A DNA stretch of 43,230 nucleotides from Pseudomonadota bacterium (GTDB taxonomy: Bacteria; Pseudomonadota; Gammaproteobacteria; Halothiobacillales; Halothiobacillaceae), in assembly GCA_021795795.1 (NCBI GenBank), contig JAJYPA010000018.1, positions 1 to 43,230 on the forward strand, given 5' to 3'. This document shows, piece after piece, positions 19,047 to 27,579 of this stretch. Position numbers and translations under genes: made by a program. The stretch's first letter is position 1. Each line of letters begins with the position of its first letter. The notes beneath the pieces are model-generated. The model saw nothing but the letters and a program-made list of their open reading frames with translations. It had not been told where the DNA came from and searched no databases.

Positions 19047-19952
19047 ATGATTGACATTGAAGCGGTAACCGAAGGCTTCATCCGCTGGATATCCGGCCCG
19101 AACTTCCGGAATCCCTACTCGAAGGCCACGATTCGCATTTATGGACGCAACGTGCATCGTTTTCTGGAGTTTCTGGATTTTGACGGGGTAGAGCGCATCA
19201 GTGAAGCCAGCATCCATCTGGTCAGAAAATTCGTCATGACCGGACAGTCTGGCGGCACCGCGCCAGTCAATACACAGAACGTGCGCACAGGCGCGTTAGC
19301 GCTTTTCTTCGATTACCTCGAATCCACGGAAGAACATGGGCCGTTTTCCGGGAATCCAGCCAGGGCCCTCATTGAAGACCAAAAACACAAGAAAGGCGGC
19401 AATGTCGGCAAGGCGACCGCAAGATTGCGTCCGGTGCTCGAATGGGACGATATGGACCGTTTGCAGTACGAGGCATCGAAACAGGAAACCATTGCCGGAA
19501 TCCGGGACGCCGCCCTGATCGGATTCATTTTCGATACAGGCCTGCGCGCCAGCGAGATATGCGCCCTTCCCCACTCGGCGGCCGAGCATTATTTCCAGGG
19601 CCGCTTGCGGGTCATCGGCAAGGGAGACAAGGAAAGGCTCGTGCGTTTTACGCCGGAGCACGCGGATCGCCTACGCGCCTGGATACGGACCCGGGCGCGG
19701 GTCGTATCCAAAAGCGATGCCCTGTTTCTCACGGACGAGGGGAATGCCCTGAGCACCCAGGTGCTCTACATGATTGTCCGGCGGCTTCTCGACCGCGCCG
19801 GAATCCAGAAGGCGCAACAAGGGCCCCACCTCCTGCGGCACACCGCCGCCAGCCGCTGGCTGGCCAAGGGCATGGATCTACGCCAGGTGCAGGAGAACAT
19901 GGGGCACAGCAACATCGGAACGACCAGCAAGTACCTGCACTTGCTGGGATAG
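19047..19952 (+). CDS. Tyrosine recombinase (XerC/D type integrase)
   Basis: A 301-residue site-specific recombinase; an in-frame ATG at 19020 would add nine residues but has no ribosome site, whereas AGGAG precedes 19047. An N-terminal SAM-like core-binding domain spans about residues 10-105. The catalytic domain has Arg (TGLRAS, about residue 167), Lys (IGKGDKE, 192), HLLRH (261-264), GHSNI (His 287) and the nucleophile Tyr in TSKYLHL (296), so all key residues are present. The short length without an AP2-type arm domain resembles XerC/D more than typical ICE integrases. It could excise the element, resolve dimers or move the nearby modules. Confidence 0.92.
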   Translation: MIDIEAVTEGFIRWISGPNFRNPYSKATIRIYGRNVHRFLEFLDFDGVERISEASIHLVRKFVMTGQSGGTAPVNTQNVRTGALALFFDYLESTEEHGPFSGNPARALIEDQKHKKGGNVGKATARLRPVLEWDDMDRLQYEASKQETIAGIRDAALIGFIFDTGLRASEICALPHSAAEHYFQGRLRVIGKGDKERLVRFTPEHADRLRAWIRTRARVVSKSDALFLTDEGNALSTQVLYMIVRRLLDRAGIQKAQQGPHLLRHTAASRWLAKGMDLRQVQENMGHSNIGTTSKYLHLLG

Positions 19953-20120
19953 CCGCTGGGACAGGGGCGCACGTCACCGGTCGTTTGGGGATTCTGTGTT
20001 ACGATCCATTTCTGACCTATTCACCGCATTCTTCGGGAGAAAATCCCAGCTACGCGCAAGATTTCGCCACATGCCGCAGCAAATGCTGCCTATATGTAGG
20101 AAAAACCGGCGAATAGGTGC

Positions 20121-20161
20121 CCAAAGAAAAACCCCAGGTCCGAAGACGTGGGGTTGGGATG
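20121..20161 (-). terminator. Terminator of the recurring module, inverted copy
   Basis: Read on the - strand it is AACCCCACGTC, loop TTCG, GACCTGGGGTT, TTTCTTT. It ends the gene at 20164. With flanks it matches copy D over 47 of 48 bases. Confidence 0.87.
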
Positions 20162-20163
20162 GA

Positions 20164-20397
20164 TCAGATGCCGAAGTCTTGGAAGACCTCGAGAATATTT
20201 CGATATCGTCCCGTGGTATTTGGGGTCGATGCGACAACCTGCATCTGCATCCGGGTCAGCGCCGTTTCGATAATTTCTGCCTCATTCATTTCCGGGCAGT
20301 GCCGCTTGATGATCTCGATGTTCCCCAAAATCAACTCATGGAGCCTGTCATCCTCGATCACGATATTTCCAGCCATAACTTGCTCTTGCCTCTTCAT
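20164..20397 (-). CDS. Small partner gene of the PemK/MazF-like gene
   Basis: A 77-residue protein with AGGAGGG five bases before the ATG. It contains LHELILGNIEIIKRH and MNEAEIIETALTRMQMQ, helical segments of the kind found in small DNA-binding or antitoxin proteins, but no clear ribbon-helix-helix. It lies 17 bases downstream of the PemK/MazF-like gene and ends at the recurring terminator. An antitoxin role is an inference from position only; in most such modules the antitoxin gene comes first. Confidence 0.5.
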   Translation of the reverse strand: MKRQEQVMAGNIVIEDDRLHELILGNIEIIKRHCPEMNEAEIIETALTRMQMQVVASTPNTTGRYRNILEVFQDFGI

Positions 20398-20414
20398 TTT
20401 CCCTCCTACTTATC

Positions 20415-20771
20415 CTAGTACAAATCGGCCGCTTTCGCAGCCTTGCCAATCCGACAGAGCATGGCGTTGGCGCGCGCATGCCCTATCACCGAGTACCCAT
20501 CTGAGGAGGCCAGCATGCGCTTTTTCAGATCGAAGCGAGTTGGCTTGCTAAGACCAGCAATGGCCATTTCTCCCGATTGCGTGACCAGGAACTCGCTTTT
20601 TATGGCAGACTCGCTTGGCCTGACTTCACAAACGTGCTGACTTGAGCCATAAACCAGCTCCAACCGCCCTGTCGATTCGTCAATCGACAGCACCAAAAGA
20701 GGGCGGTTTTTCCCGCCATCTCCGTCGTAAGGCCAGAAGCCCCACACAACATCCCCTGCGTCAATTTCCAT
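20415..20771 (-). CDS. PemK/MazF-like protein (possible ribonuclease toxin)
   Basis: A 118-residue protein. I start at the ATG after GGAGGAG, not in the long upstream frame. The N-terminal MEIDAGDVVWGFWPYDGD followed by KNRPLLVLSI matches the first strands of the PemK/MazF fold (usual pattern GDVVxx...G.KxRPalVls). MazF-type toxins cleave mRNA, often at short sequence motifs. The C-terminal half is atypical and the conserved SxR/T element after the RP strand is not obvious, so the activity may be altered. The gene downstream is a candidate partner. Confidence 0.6.
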   Translation of the reverse strand: MEIDAGDVVWGFWPYDGDGGKNRPLLVLSIDESTGRLELVYGSSQHVCEVRPSESAIKSEFLVTQSGEMAIAGLSKPTRFDLKKRMLASSDGYSVIGHARANAMLCRIGKAAKAADLY

Positions 20772-20830
20772 GGATAACTCCTCCATCCCATTCAATTCCA
20801 TAGAGGAGTACCCGACAGAAAACCGCCCAC

Positions 20831-20857
20831 AAAAAACCCCAGGGGGACTCCCTGGGG
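20831..20857 (-). terminator. Intrinsic terminator of the SPFH operon
   Basis: CCCCAGGG and CCCTGGGG form a perfect eight-pair stem with a five-base loop. On the - strand six T residues follow. It lies about 27 bases after the stop of the gene ending at 20884. Confidence 0.88.
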
Positions 20858-20883
20858 CGCATTGGCCGGTCGGTCGGCTGGTT

Positions 20884-21441
20884 TCAGTAGGTACCGGTGC
20901 CGGCCCCAAACAGCAGGTCCTGCCGCGCGGCCCACACCTGTTCCAGATCTCCAAGATGGAACTCGGAGACGGAACAGGTGCTCGCGGACTCCATCAGGCC
21001 GATCACGCTTTCCAGCATCTGCTGGTCAACCGCCATCAGGTGTTCGAGGGTATCCTTCTCATTCCGGTGCCGCTGCCACACCCGATCATTCTCGGGCACC
21101 GCAGCCGTTCGGATCTTGACCTCGAAGGCCTCGATCTGTTTCTGGATGGCCTGCATGGATTGAGCGGCCTTCACGGCCTCCGCATCCGGATACGGATGTT
21201 CCCGGGTCGGAGGCGGCAAATGCTCCGCGCGCCAGGCCTGCTCACGGACCTGCCACCGCCGGCGCAGGTCGGACAGAAGTTCCGAGATCTTGCCGCGAAC
21301 CAGCAGATCGTCCGCGCGAAGCTGGTTCTCTTTGCGGTAGGCGTTGTATCCCCAGCCTTGATACAGGTTTTCCACCAGCCGCCGGATGGCTCCGGCGTCG
21401 CTGATGCTGTTAGGGATGTCCTTCAGCAAGGGATCGCTCAT
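20884..21441 (-). CDS. Helical protein coupled to the SPFH protein
   Basis: A 185-residue protein whose ATG overlaps the stop of the SPFH gene (ATGA). It is almost entirely helical and charged, with segments that look coiled-coil (SELLSDLRRRWQVREQAW, KAAQSMQAIQKQIEAFEVK). No signal peptide. The tight coupling suggests that it binds the SPFH protein. A strong terminator follows. No family is recognised. Confidence 0.7.
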   Translation of the reverse strand: MSDPLLKDIPNSISDAGAIRRLVENLYQGWGYNAYRKENQLRADDLLVRGKISELLSDLRRRWQVREQAWRAEHLPPPTREHPYPDAEAVKAAQSMQAIQKQIEAFEVKIRTAAVPENDRVWQRHRNEKDTLEHLMAVDQQMLESVIGLMESASTCSVSEFHLGDLEQVWAARQDLLFGAGTGTY

Positions 21442-22316
21442 TGGCCGGCACCAGTTGGAATTTCGGCCATGCCAGAGGCATTCCAGGTGCCCAGGGCCCC
21501 ACCCACGTTGAAGCTTTGGCCAACCGCTGCGTTCGGTGCGCTGACCAGCCCCTTCTCTGCCATCTTCAGCGCCAGGTAATAGCGCACCGCCTCGTGCGGA
21601 GTCAGGCCAATGGCCTGTAGAGAGATCAGCTCCCGCATACGTTCGTCGCGAGGCAGAACAAGCAACTTGAGATCGTTCAAGGTGATGCCGTAGACGCCCA
21701 GGAATTCCGTCAGGTGTTTCTTGCACAGCTCGGTGATTTCGACGATCTTTTCATTGATCCGCTCCATCGGAGTGACCTGCAGAATCTGGTTGATGGACTG
21801 CTCAATCACCGGACCCGCGTAGTCCGCCAGCTCATCCGTGCTGATGGAATCGCCCGCAAACGGCATGTGGGTGATCAGCTTGAGGGCGTCATCCACGTTG
21901 TCGATGTGTGTGTAATAGTCCACGAAATACACCATTTCAGCCATTTCGGCGCTGGTGGCGACACCCTTGTTCTGGATTTTCAGTTTGGCCCGTTGGAGAT
22001 AGATAATTTCCATCTGCCAGGGATTCGAGTCCGTTCCGCCACCAAACATCCCCTGCACCAACTTGCCCAGCAAAGGCTTGTCTGGCGTCTCGATAGGATA
22101 CTGCCCGGTGTCGTACTTATTCAGCACCGCGCCACGCTGCTTCATGATGGCGAAATGGGTGCTTTCCACGGTCAGGAGGGATCCCGAAACAAACTTCGTC
22201 TCCGGAAATTTCCAGGCCACCGTCTTTAGTCCCATAACATCGCGGCCATGATCGTCTAACGTGGTAATAACGCTGCGTGTAATGCTGCTTTGGTTGGTGT
22301 TCCCCATGATACCCAT
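21438..22316 (-). CDS. SPFH/band-7 domain protein
   Basis: A 292-residue protein; the start is the ATG following AGAGGAAG. Residues about 25-200 fit the SPFH fold, in particular the cytoplasmic SPFH group: FVSGSLLTVESTHFAIM, GAVLNKYDTGQYPIETP and GTDSNPWQMEIIYLQRAK. It has no N-terminal membrane helix. The tail is Gly/Ala-rich without the zinc ribbon often present. SPFH proteins form oligomeric scaffolds at membranes. It is the second to last gene of a leftward group and is coupled to the helical protein behind it. Confidence 0.8.
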   Translation of the reverse strand: MGIMGNTNQSSITRSVITTLDDHGRDVMGLKTVAWKFPETKFVSGSLLTVESTHFAIMKQRGAVLNKYDTGQYPIETPDKPLLGKLVQGMFGGGTDSNPWQMEIIYLQRAKLKIQNKGVATSAEMAEMVYFVDYYTHIDNVDDALKLITHMPFAGDSISTDELADYAGPVIEQSINQILQVTPMERINEKIVEITELCKKHLTEFLGVYGITLNDLKLLVLPRDERMRELISLQAIGLTPHEAVRYYLALKMAEKGLVSAPNAAVGQSFNVGGALGTWNASGMAEIPTGAGQ

Positions 22317-22372
22317 GATGTTTCTTCCTCTCTTACGCAATGGATGGGCCAGTTCCGGATGTCGCCCTGCAA

Positions 22373-22681
22373 CTATTTTGGCTTTTTGGTGTTGTACGTT
22401 TCGTGGGTACAGGCTTTTATCGGTTTTTTTTCGCCACCGGGAAGTTCCCGGAACAATATTCTGTAATCGTTATTCAGCGGAACGGAAATGATGGACCGAT
22501 TGGATGTTAACCTTTTACCTCGAAATGCCGTGTATGGGCTTTTGCCGCTTGTTATGGCCTGGATGATCCGCCTCGCCTTGGCCATCATGGCGGGGCTTTG
22601 GATGCAGGACAGGTCCATCGGATCGGCGACAGGCGGGGCCGCGCTCTCTCTTTTCTCCCGAGCAATTTGCGCGCCCTCCAT
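22373..22681 (-). CDS. ParE/RelE-fold-like small protein
   Basis: A 102-residue protein. The C-terminal half (FRGKRLTSNRSIISVPLNND, YRILFRELPGG, THETYNTKKP) resembles small ParE/RelE-like proteins, in which a helix pair is followed by a four-stranded sheet. Those domains act as ribosome-dependent RNases or gyrase poisons, but no catalytic residue can be assigned here and no antitoxin is evident. It starts immediately after the stop of the gene before it, with an unclear ribosome site; an internal ATG pair (MMAKARR) is another possible start. Confidence 0.5.
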   Translation of the reverse strand: MEGAQIAREKRESAAPPVADPMDLSCIQSPAMMAKARRIIQAITSGKSPYTAFRGKRLTSNRSIISVPLNNDYRILFRELPGGEKKPIKACTHETYNTKKPK

Positions 22682-22957
22682 TTAGGCGTCCGTTATGCCA
22701 GACCAAAAGCTCAGTTGTCCGCCCTTCTTTCCCAGTCGCATATCTTCCAGCGCCTGGGCGATCTCCGCGCGTTCCTCCTCGTCCTTTGCCCAAATCATCG
22801 CCCTCTCCAGGTTGTCGATCGTTAGCGCGCCATTGTTTCTGAGCACCACTAGCCAATGAGGCGCTGCGTCTTTAGTCTGGCACCAATCCTTCGGCCTCCA
22901 CGCCAAAACCTGGTCTGGAGATGGGCGAGGATAGGTTTGCGTGTTCTCACCCACCAC
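22682..22957 (-). CDS. Small protein coupled to the helicase gene, unknown
   Basis: A 91-residue protein starting at GTG inside the last codons of the helicase gene, with GAGGA five bases upstream. Upstream starts in the same frame lie deeper in the helicase and are less likely. It has a polar N-terminus with RPSPDQVLAWRPKDW and an acidic helix (DEEERAEIAQALEDMRLG). The overlap indicates coupled translation and a possible accessory role to the helicase. No family is recognised. Confidence 0.55.
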   Translation of the reverse strand: MVGENTQTYPRPSPDQVLAWRPKDWCQTKDAAPHWLVVLRNNGALTIDNLERAMIWAKDEEERAEIAQALEDMRLGKKGGQLSFWSGITDA

Positions 22958-25184
22958 GGCAATCCTCCTCAACAGGTTTCGGCCGGAACGGTATAACATT
23001 CGCCGTGGCTTGCACGGCTGTATCCATCCGTGCCGCCTGGAACGGTGCCGGAACCGCTGTTAACCCCAATTCATTGAGATAAGGTGCCCTGATTGCCCCG
23101 TTGAGCATAAGGTTGGCAGCGGTCACGAACCTGCCTGGAACATGCAAAAACAGACGGTGCTTGGCCCGCGTCAGAGCCACATAGCTGATACGCCGCTCTT
23201 CTTCGCGCTGCGCATAGATCCGTTGCTGGTCGTCCGGCGGAAGAGTGGTGATGTCGCGGTCATCATCAATCGGCCAAGGCATCAAGGGCTGCACGAATCC
23301 TGGGATATGGACCTCGTCGAATTCCAGGCCCTTGCAGGCATGGACGGTGGCCAACACCACTCTGTCCCCGTCTTCGTCTTTCTTTTGTGCATCTGCGACA
23401 AACATCCCGGCGATCAACAAAACCGGATGCTTGGCCTCTTCAGCGTCAGCCTCATGGATCACGTCCGTAATCATCTGATCAAAAAAACCCAGGTTGTCCT
23501 GCCGGCGTTTCAGCGCGGCGATCAGCGCGGATTTATCGTCGGCGTATTCCTTGGCATCCGCCTTTTCCAGATAGGCCCGTATGCCGGAGTTTTCATATTC
23601 CCAGCAAGTTTTTCCCCACGTTTCCGGGTTGGACTGCAGCAGGTGCCGCAACGTCTTTTGCACCTTCAGGATAGATTGATGCGCTGTGCGATAGCGATTG
23701 GAGGCGCAAGCTTCCGCCGCCTGGACAAAACCCAATGTAGGGTTCTCCATCAGCGCCGTATGCAGCAAATCCATATAACGATCACCGACCCCCGGCAAGA
23801 GCGGTGTCAGGTCACGAAGGGCTGCGCTATCCCTGGGGTTGGTGGCCAGGCGGGCATAAGCCCCGACAAACTTCACCTCCAAATACTCGAAAAAGCTCAG
23901 GCCGCCATAGATCACAAATGGAATCCGGTAACGAACCAGAAGGGCGCTGATTTGTGGTCCAAAGCGACGGGAACGATAAAGTACGGCAAAGCTACTCCAT
24001 GGCGCGCCATCGGCGTGCGCCTGCAACAATCGCCTGGTGATCCAGTACAACACGTCCATATCTGTTTCGTGCCGGTAGGCGAAGATGCTTTCTTCTGTTT
24101 CCCGCTCCGAAAAGGGATCTTTCGGAATGCGATGACGGTTATGCGCCACATGCCGGGATGCACGTTGAACGATTTCCCGAGTAGAACGGTAATTACGCTC
24201 CAGACGAAAGATTTCTGGACGAAAAATGTCAGCAAAAGACCGCAGCACGCTCGGGGATGAGCCACGAAACCCATAAATCGACTGATCATCGTCTCCCACC
24301 AACATCAGGTTTGGTGCCGGCATCGCGCGGGCAAGCCTCTGGATACCCTGGTATTGGGCAGCATCCATGTCCTGGGCTTCGTCGATGATGATCTGGTCAT
24401 AACGATGGGCCAGCTTCGCCAGCGCCGACGGATTCGCTCGAAGGAAGTCAAAAGGCAGGTTGATGAGATCGCCAAAATCAATGACGTGCGCCAAACGCTT
24501 CTCCGTCTCGTACCACACGGCGAATTGGTACAAATCACCGGCCATTGGATCCTTCTGCGCTTCGGTAAACTCCACGCGCCACCAAGCATCGATAAAATCC
24601 GTGGCCATTTGTGCAGTGCCGTGAGGTTGTGCTGTATAGCCTTCAGAGCGCAGGCGATCATAGGCACTTAGCCAGCTCCGCCATTCCATCTCTTTGAGCG
24701 CCACGTCAGCTTCTTTAGGATCTTTGTATTGGCGCCGAATCGCTTCCATGGCGATATGGCTTTGCCCGCCTTCATCCAGTTGGGTGACACGGTCGTCCTG
24801 GTGTTCCTGAATTTTCTGGGAAGGTGCCGTGTTATCGGTACCGGTATGCGCGATGTTGCCTTGCGCTTGGGGCTTGATCAACGGCGGCCTGATAACGCTT
24901 TCGTATTGTCGGAATATGCGTCCGCAAAAAGCATGAAATGTGCTGGCCTGGATCGTCGCGCCATCTTCTCCAAATGCCAGAGTCGCCCTTTCACGCATTT
25001 CCCGCGCGGCCTTCCTGGAAAACGTGAGCAGCAGAATTCTGCTGGCCGGCACCCCGGAATTCACCAATTCCAATGTCCGGCCAATGATCGATGCGGTCTT
25101 CCCCGCCCCGGCCCCGGCCAGCACCAGCGCCGGACCATCCCTGTGGATCGCTACGCGGCGCTGATTTTCGTCAAGCGTGATCAT
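22947..25184 (-). CDS. UvrD/Rep-family superfamily 1 DNA helicase
   Basis: A 745-residue 3'-5' helicase. Q motif and Walker A lie at residues 7-30 (ENQRR, then GAGAGKT). Further on are Walker B (IIIDEAQDMD), motif III (VGDDDQSIYGFRG), motif IV (LERNYRSTREIV), motif V (TVHACKGLEFDEVHIPG) and motif VI (ISYVALTRAKHRLFLH). All are intact. UvrD/Rep proteins unwind DNA in repair and clear stalled forks; copies on mobile elements may help processing or plasmid-like replication. The ribosome site is weak (GGGG). The 12-mer TTTAATATACTA lies 27 bases upstream. The gene heads a leftward operon. Confidence 0.93.
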   Translation of the reverse strand: MITLDENQRRVAIHRDGPALVLAGAGAGKTASIIGRTLELVNSGVPASRILLLTFSRKAAREMRERATLAFGEDGATIQASTFHAFCGRIFRQYESVIRPPLIKPQAQGNIAHTGTDNTAPSQKIQEHQDDRVTQLDEGGQSHIAMEAIRRQYKDPKEADVALKEMEWRSWLSAYDRLRSEGYTAQPHGTAQMATDFIDAWWRVEFTEAQKDPMAGDLYQFAVWYETEKRLAHVIDFGDLINLPFDFLRANPSALAKLAHRYDQIIIDEAQDMDAAQYQGIQRLARAMPAPNLMLVGDDDQSIYGFRGSSPSVLRSFADIFRPEIFRLERNYRSTREIVQRASRHVAHNRHRIPKDPFSERETEESIFAYRHETDMDVLYWITRRLLQAHADGAPWSSFAVLYRSRRFGPQISALLVRYRIPFVIYGGLSFFEYLEVKFVGAYARLATNPRDSAALRDLTPLLPGVGDRYMDLLHTALMENPTLGFVQAAEACASNRYRTAHQSILKVQKTLRHLLQSNPETWGKTCWEYENSGIRAYLEKADAKEYADDKSALIAALKRRQDNLGFFDQMITDVIHEADAEEAKHPVLLIAGMFVADAQKKDEDGDRVVLATVHACKGLEFDEVHIPGFVQPLMPWPIDDDRDITTLPPDDQQRIYAQREEERRISYVALTRAKHRLFLHVPGRFVTAANLMLNGAIRAPYLNELGLTAVPAPFQAARMDTAVQATANVIPFRPKPVEEDCRGG

Positions 25185-25211
25185 GGGAAAACCCCGAATC
25201 AATAAATAATA

Positions 25212-25223
25212 TTTAATATACTA
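25212..25223 (-). promoter_or_regulatory. TAGTATATTAAA box before the helicase operon
   Basis: On the transcribed strand TAGTATATTAAA stands 27 bases before the start codon. It is identical to boxes at 34749-34760 and 38409-38420. TATATT within it could be a -10 element; no -35 box stands at a fixed distance. Confidence 0.6.
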
Positions 25224-25253
25224 TATTAGTTCAAGCCAGGGAAATCCAGCAAA

Positions 25254-25784
25254 TCACACAGGAATTTTCTGCGCCAGCCAGAAAGCCCCGCCGCCCCATG
25301 CTGCCACCCATAGCACGGCGCCGATCGCGCTCCATGTTGCAAATGCCTGGAATCCCATTTCCGACGCGCCGGCCAGATAGCCCTGCAACTGACGCAACGG
25401 CACGATGAAGCGCCCGATCAACACCACCGGTGCGCCGAAGCGATGGAAAAACTCATGCACCCTGTCCACCATGGGCGGCCTGATGCCCACATAGCCGCCA
25501 TAACGCAGCAACGCCTTGTGTCCATAACGGTCGCCCAACCAATAAGCCGTATAGCCTCCCATGGTGGCGGCCAGCATGGCCAGGGGCAGCACCACCCAGA
25601 CCGGGAACAAGCCTTTGGCTGAGAGGAAGCCAGCGGCGACCACCATCGCCTCACCGGGCGCAAAGACCACCCCGGCGCTCTCAATGAACAGCAACACGAA
25701 CACCGCCGGTAGTCCGTAAGCCTTGAGGATGGGGCTGGCGGCATGAATGAGGCTGGCCAGCGTGCTCAGGAACCAGTGCAACAT
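25254..25784 (-). CDS. DedA-family membrane protein
   Basis: A 176-residue integral inner membrane protein; the ATG follows AAAGGAGGG. It has the DedA/VTT pattern: a hydrophobic first part with ESAGVVFAPGEAMVVAAGFL, then GGYTAYWLGDRYGHKAL and the conserved RFIVPLRQLQGYLAGASEM, followed by a last membrane helix. DedA proteins act in lipid-carrier or lipid flipping and membrane homeostasis. It overlaps the end of the gene upstream by 19 bases, so the two are co-transcribed. Confidence 0.88.
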   Translation of the reverse strand: MLHWFLSTLASLIHAASPILKAYGLPAVFVLLFIESAGVVFAPGEAMVVAAGFLSAKGLFPVWVVLPLAMLAATMGGYTAYWLGDRYGHKALLRYGGYVGIRPPMVDRVHEFFHRFGAPVVLIGRFIVPLRQLQGYLAGASEMGFQAFATWSAIGAVLWVAAWGGGAFWLAQKIPV

Positions 25785-26467
25785 GGGCCCTCCTTTTCCA
25801 AGAACCACCCGTCGCTTTCCAGTTCGATACCACCGCCATCCAGTTCCCCGACCACCACCGTATTGGTCCACGACCAGGAACTCTTATCCACCAGCTTCAG
25901 CGTGTCCTCCAGGAATCGCGGCAAGGTCTGCCGCCGGTATCGCTGCACAAAAAGGCGGTAGGCCGGCCACGCCCTGCACTGGACAATCCACTCCGGGCCT
26001 GCGGCCATCAGACGGTTCTGGTCCTCCAGAGTGAACGTGCCGTCCTGCAGCGTCTCCAACATCTCCTGCGCGGCGGTATTGCGGCCCAGCACGGACCAGC
26101 CGCATTGCTCGATGAACAGACGGTCCTCAATATCCGTTCCGCGTATCTCGGCCAACTGCTGGCCAAGAGGCTTGCCGTAAGCATGAAACCCGATATCGCC
26201 GACCCGATGCTGGCCTGGTGCTTCGATGATCTCGTACCAGGGATACGAATATCGGGTGGGCGGCGGCATGGGCAACGGATCTTTGCCGTTGAGCAGCCGC
26301 CAGAACAGCGCGGATTTCTCCCGGATCTGGTTGTAATAAAATAACCGGCAGGCTGCACTATCGCCGCAGATGCCTTGCAGCACCCGGTCATACTCGGCCA
26401 CCGCATGATCCCAACGCGCCAGGAGATCCGGCGGCAGGCTGTCTTGGTTCTGGAAAAATGTCGGCAC
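25766..26467 (-). CDS. Soluble protein of 233 residues, unknown
   Basis: It starts at GTG with AAGGAG seven bases upstream. Rich in Arg, Trp and Tyr (RYSYPWYEIIEAPGQHR; WIVQCRAWPAYRLFVQRYRR), with six or so cysteines and no membrane segment. The end (GPCCTGS) is read from the start of the dedA-like gene. No family is recognised. Position suggests a link to the DedA protein but gives no function. Confidence 0.7.
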   Translation of the reverse strand: MPTFFQNQDSLPPDLLARWDHAVAEYDRVLQGICGDSAACRLFYYNQIREKSALFWRLLNGKDPLPMPPPTRYSYPWYEIIEAPGQHRVGDIGFHAYGKPLGQQLAEIRGTDIEDRLFIEQCGWSVLGRNTAAQEMLETLQDGTFTLEDQNRLMAAGPEWIVQCRAWPAYRLFVQRYRRQTLPRFLEDTLKLVDKSSWSWTNTVVVGELDGGGIELESDGWFLEKEGPCCTGS

Positions 26468-26488
26468 TATGGTTCTCCTTTCCGCACA

Positions 26489-26692
26489 TCAGTTATTCGT
26501 CTTGCACCGGCATACCTCTACCGTCACGTGCCATGCGCCAGCAAATCGCGGCTCAACCGTGCAGCCATCGGCCAACCACTGACCGAGGATTATCCCTGCT
26601 TCGCGTGACTCGGTGCGCTGGTAATCCATCGCGCCAACGATCACTCCACATTGGCATGTGGCCACAAAGCCTGTCGGTTTTCTTTTTATCAT
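26489..26692 (-). CDS. Small protein with CQCG motif, unknown
   Basis: A 67-residue frame with GGATGA upstream of the ATG. CQCG near residue 13 and CRC near the end could bind one metal ion. The core has strands around an acidic loop. It lies 21 bases before the gene that follows in the operon. Confidence 0.55.
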   Translation of the reverse strand: MIKRKPTGFVATCQCGVIVGAMDYQRTESREAGIILGQWLADGCTVEPRFAGAWHVTVEVCRCKTNN

Positions 26693-26744
26693 CAGTCATC
26701 CACCCTCGCGGGATCACTCCCTCGTCCAAATATCCGTTCCTGGT

Positions 26745-27269
26745 TTACCGCTTTCGTTTCCGGTCAGCTTTATGCTGTGGAAACGGTCCACCGATCTCGT
26801 GCAGATCGATGCTGAACCCCCGCGTTGCGGGCGGCTCCATACACAACACGCGGTCCCATGCGGCTTCCCTGCGTTCCCATTCTTTGCCGGAAAGGCCGTT
26901 TGGCCGGTCCGTGTTGTTCCAGTAGCGATATTCGCTAACCAGCGGTTGCCGCAACCAATGCCGAAACCACCGGGAGTGCTCGGTGAAAGCGATCCCAAGG
27001 AAGCGGTCGCCGTCCGGAAAAAAGACCAACTGAAAATCGGTGTCCACGCCTGGGGCACGGATGCCCTTGTCCACGGTCCTGGATCGCAGATCCATCCACG
27101 CAGCCCAACCCTTGAATGGTTCCTCGGGAGTCTCGGTCTTTCGCAAAAAAGCGTTGAGCATTTTTTGGCCTTCCGCCCTTATGTATGGGCGGAAACTATT
27201 GACTATTCCCATTAGTCGAACGGCCGAATCCGTGGCAACAGAAAAGCCATTATAAATTTTTGTGCTCAC
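26745..27269 (-). CDS. Soluble protein of 174 residues, unknown
   Basis: It starts at GTG with AGGGGA seven bases upstream. Notable segments are FQLVFFPDGDRFLGIAFTEHSRWF and a very basic end (KADRKRKR). Mostly mixed alpha/beta, no membrane segment. No family is recognised. It is flanked by the frameshifted gene upstream and the CQCG protein downstream. Confidence 0.65.
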   Translation of the reverse strand: MSTKIYNGFSVATDSAVRLMGIVNSFRPYIRAEGQKMLNAFLRKTETPEEPFKGWAAWMDLRSRTVDKGIRAPGVDTDFQLVFFPDGDRFLGIAFTEHSRWFRHWLRQPLVSEYRYWNNTDRPNGLSGKEWERREAAWDRVLCMEPPATRGFSIDLHEIGGPFPQHKADRKRKR

Positions 27270-27303
27270 GGTGTATTCCCCTATAAAAGTCAGTCGGTTC
27301 TGT

Positions 27304-27566
27304 TTATTTCGGCGCCGGCAGCAACGGGGGCATGGTCCCCGATCGATAGCTCGCTTCGATCTGCGGTCGCATCCAATTACCTACAGTTTCCCCGGAGGGC
27401 AAGACGATGTGCGCCAGAAACTCGTCCTCGAACACCGTGATGCCGGCGTCTACGGCCTCCAGCTTGGCCTTGATGACCAGGGCCAGTGCCCGCCACCGCT
27501 ATGGCTCCACCGCATGCCCATCGCGCTGGCAGCGGCTTCCAATAGCGCACGTTTGTACATGGACAT
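27304..27566 (-). pseudogene. Frameshifted small gene
   Basis: A good ribosome site (TGGAG, eight bases before ATG) opens MSMYKRALLEAAASAMGM, which stops after 38 codons. From about position 27500 the other frame encodes a protein-like continuation (ALVIKAKLEAVDAGITVF, LAHIVLPSGETVGNWM, then IEASYRSGTMPPLLPAPK) with no start of its own. The two parts resemble one protein of about 87 residues, a type I associate with small conserved proteins of mobile elements. The total length, 263 bases, is not a multiple of three. This is a one-base frameshift, a programmed slip or a sequencing error. Confidence 0.7.
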
Positions 27567-27579
27567 AGTTGTGTCTCCA

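Noticed and set aside
19047..19952. End of the ICE at the recombinase gene
   Set aside because: I could not find a matching pair of direct repeats or a chromosomal attachment tRNA next to the gene. Mobile-element-like genes continue on both sides, so no att site is claimed.
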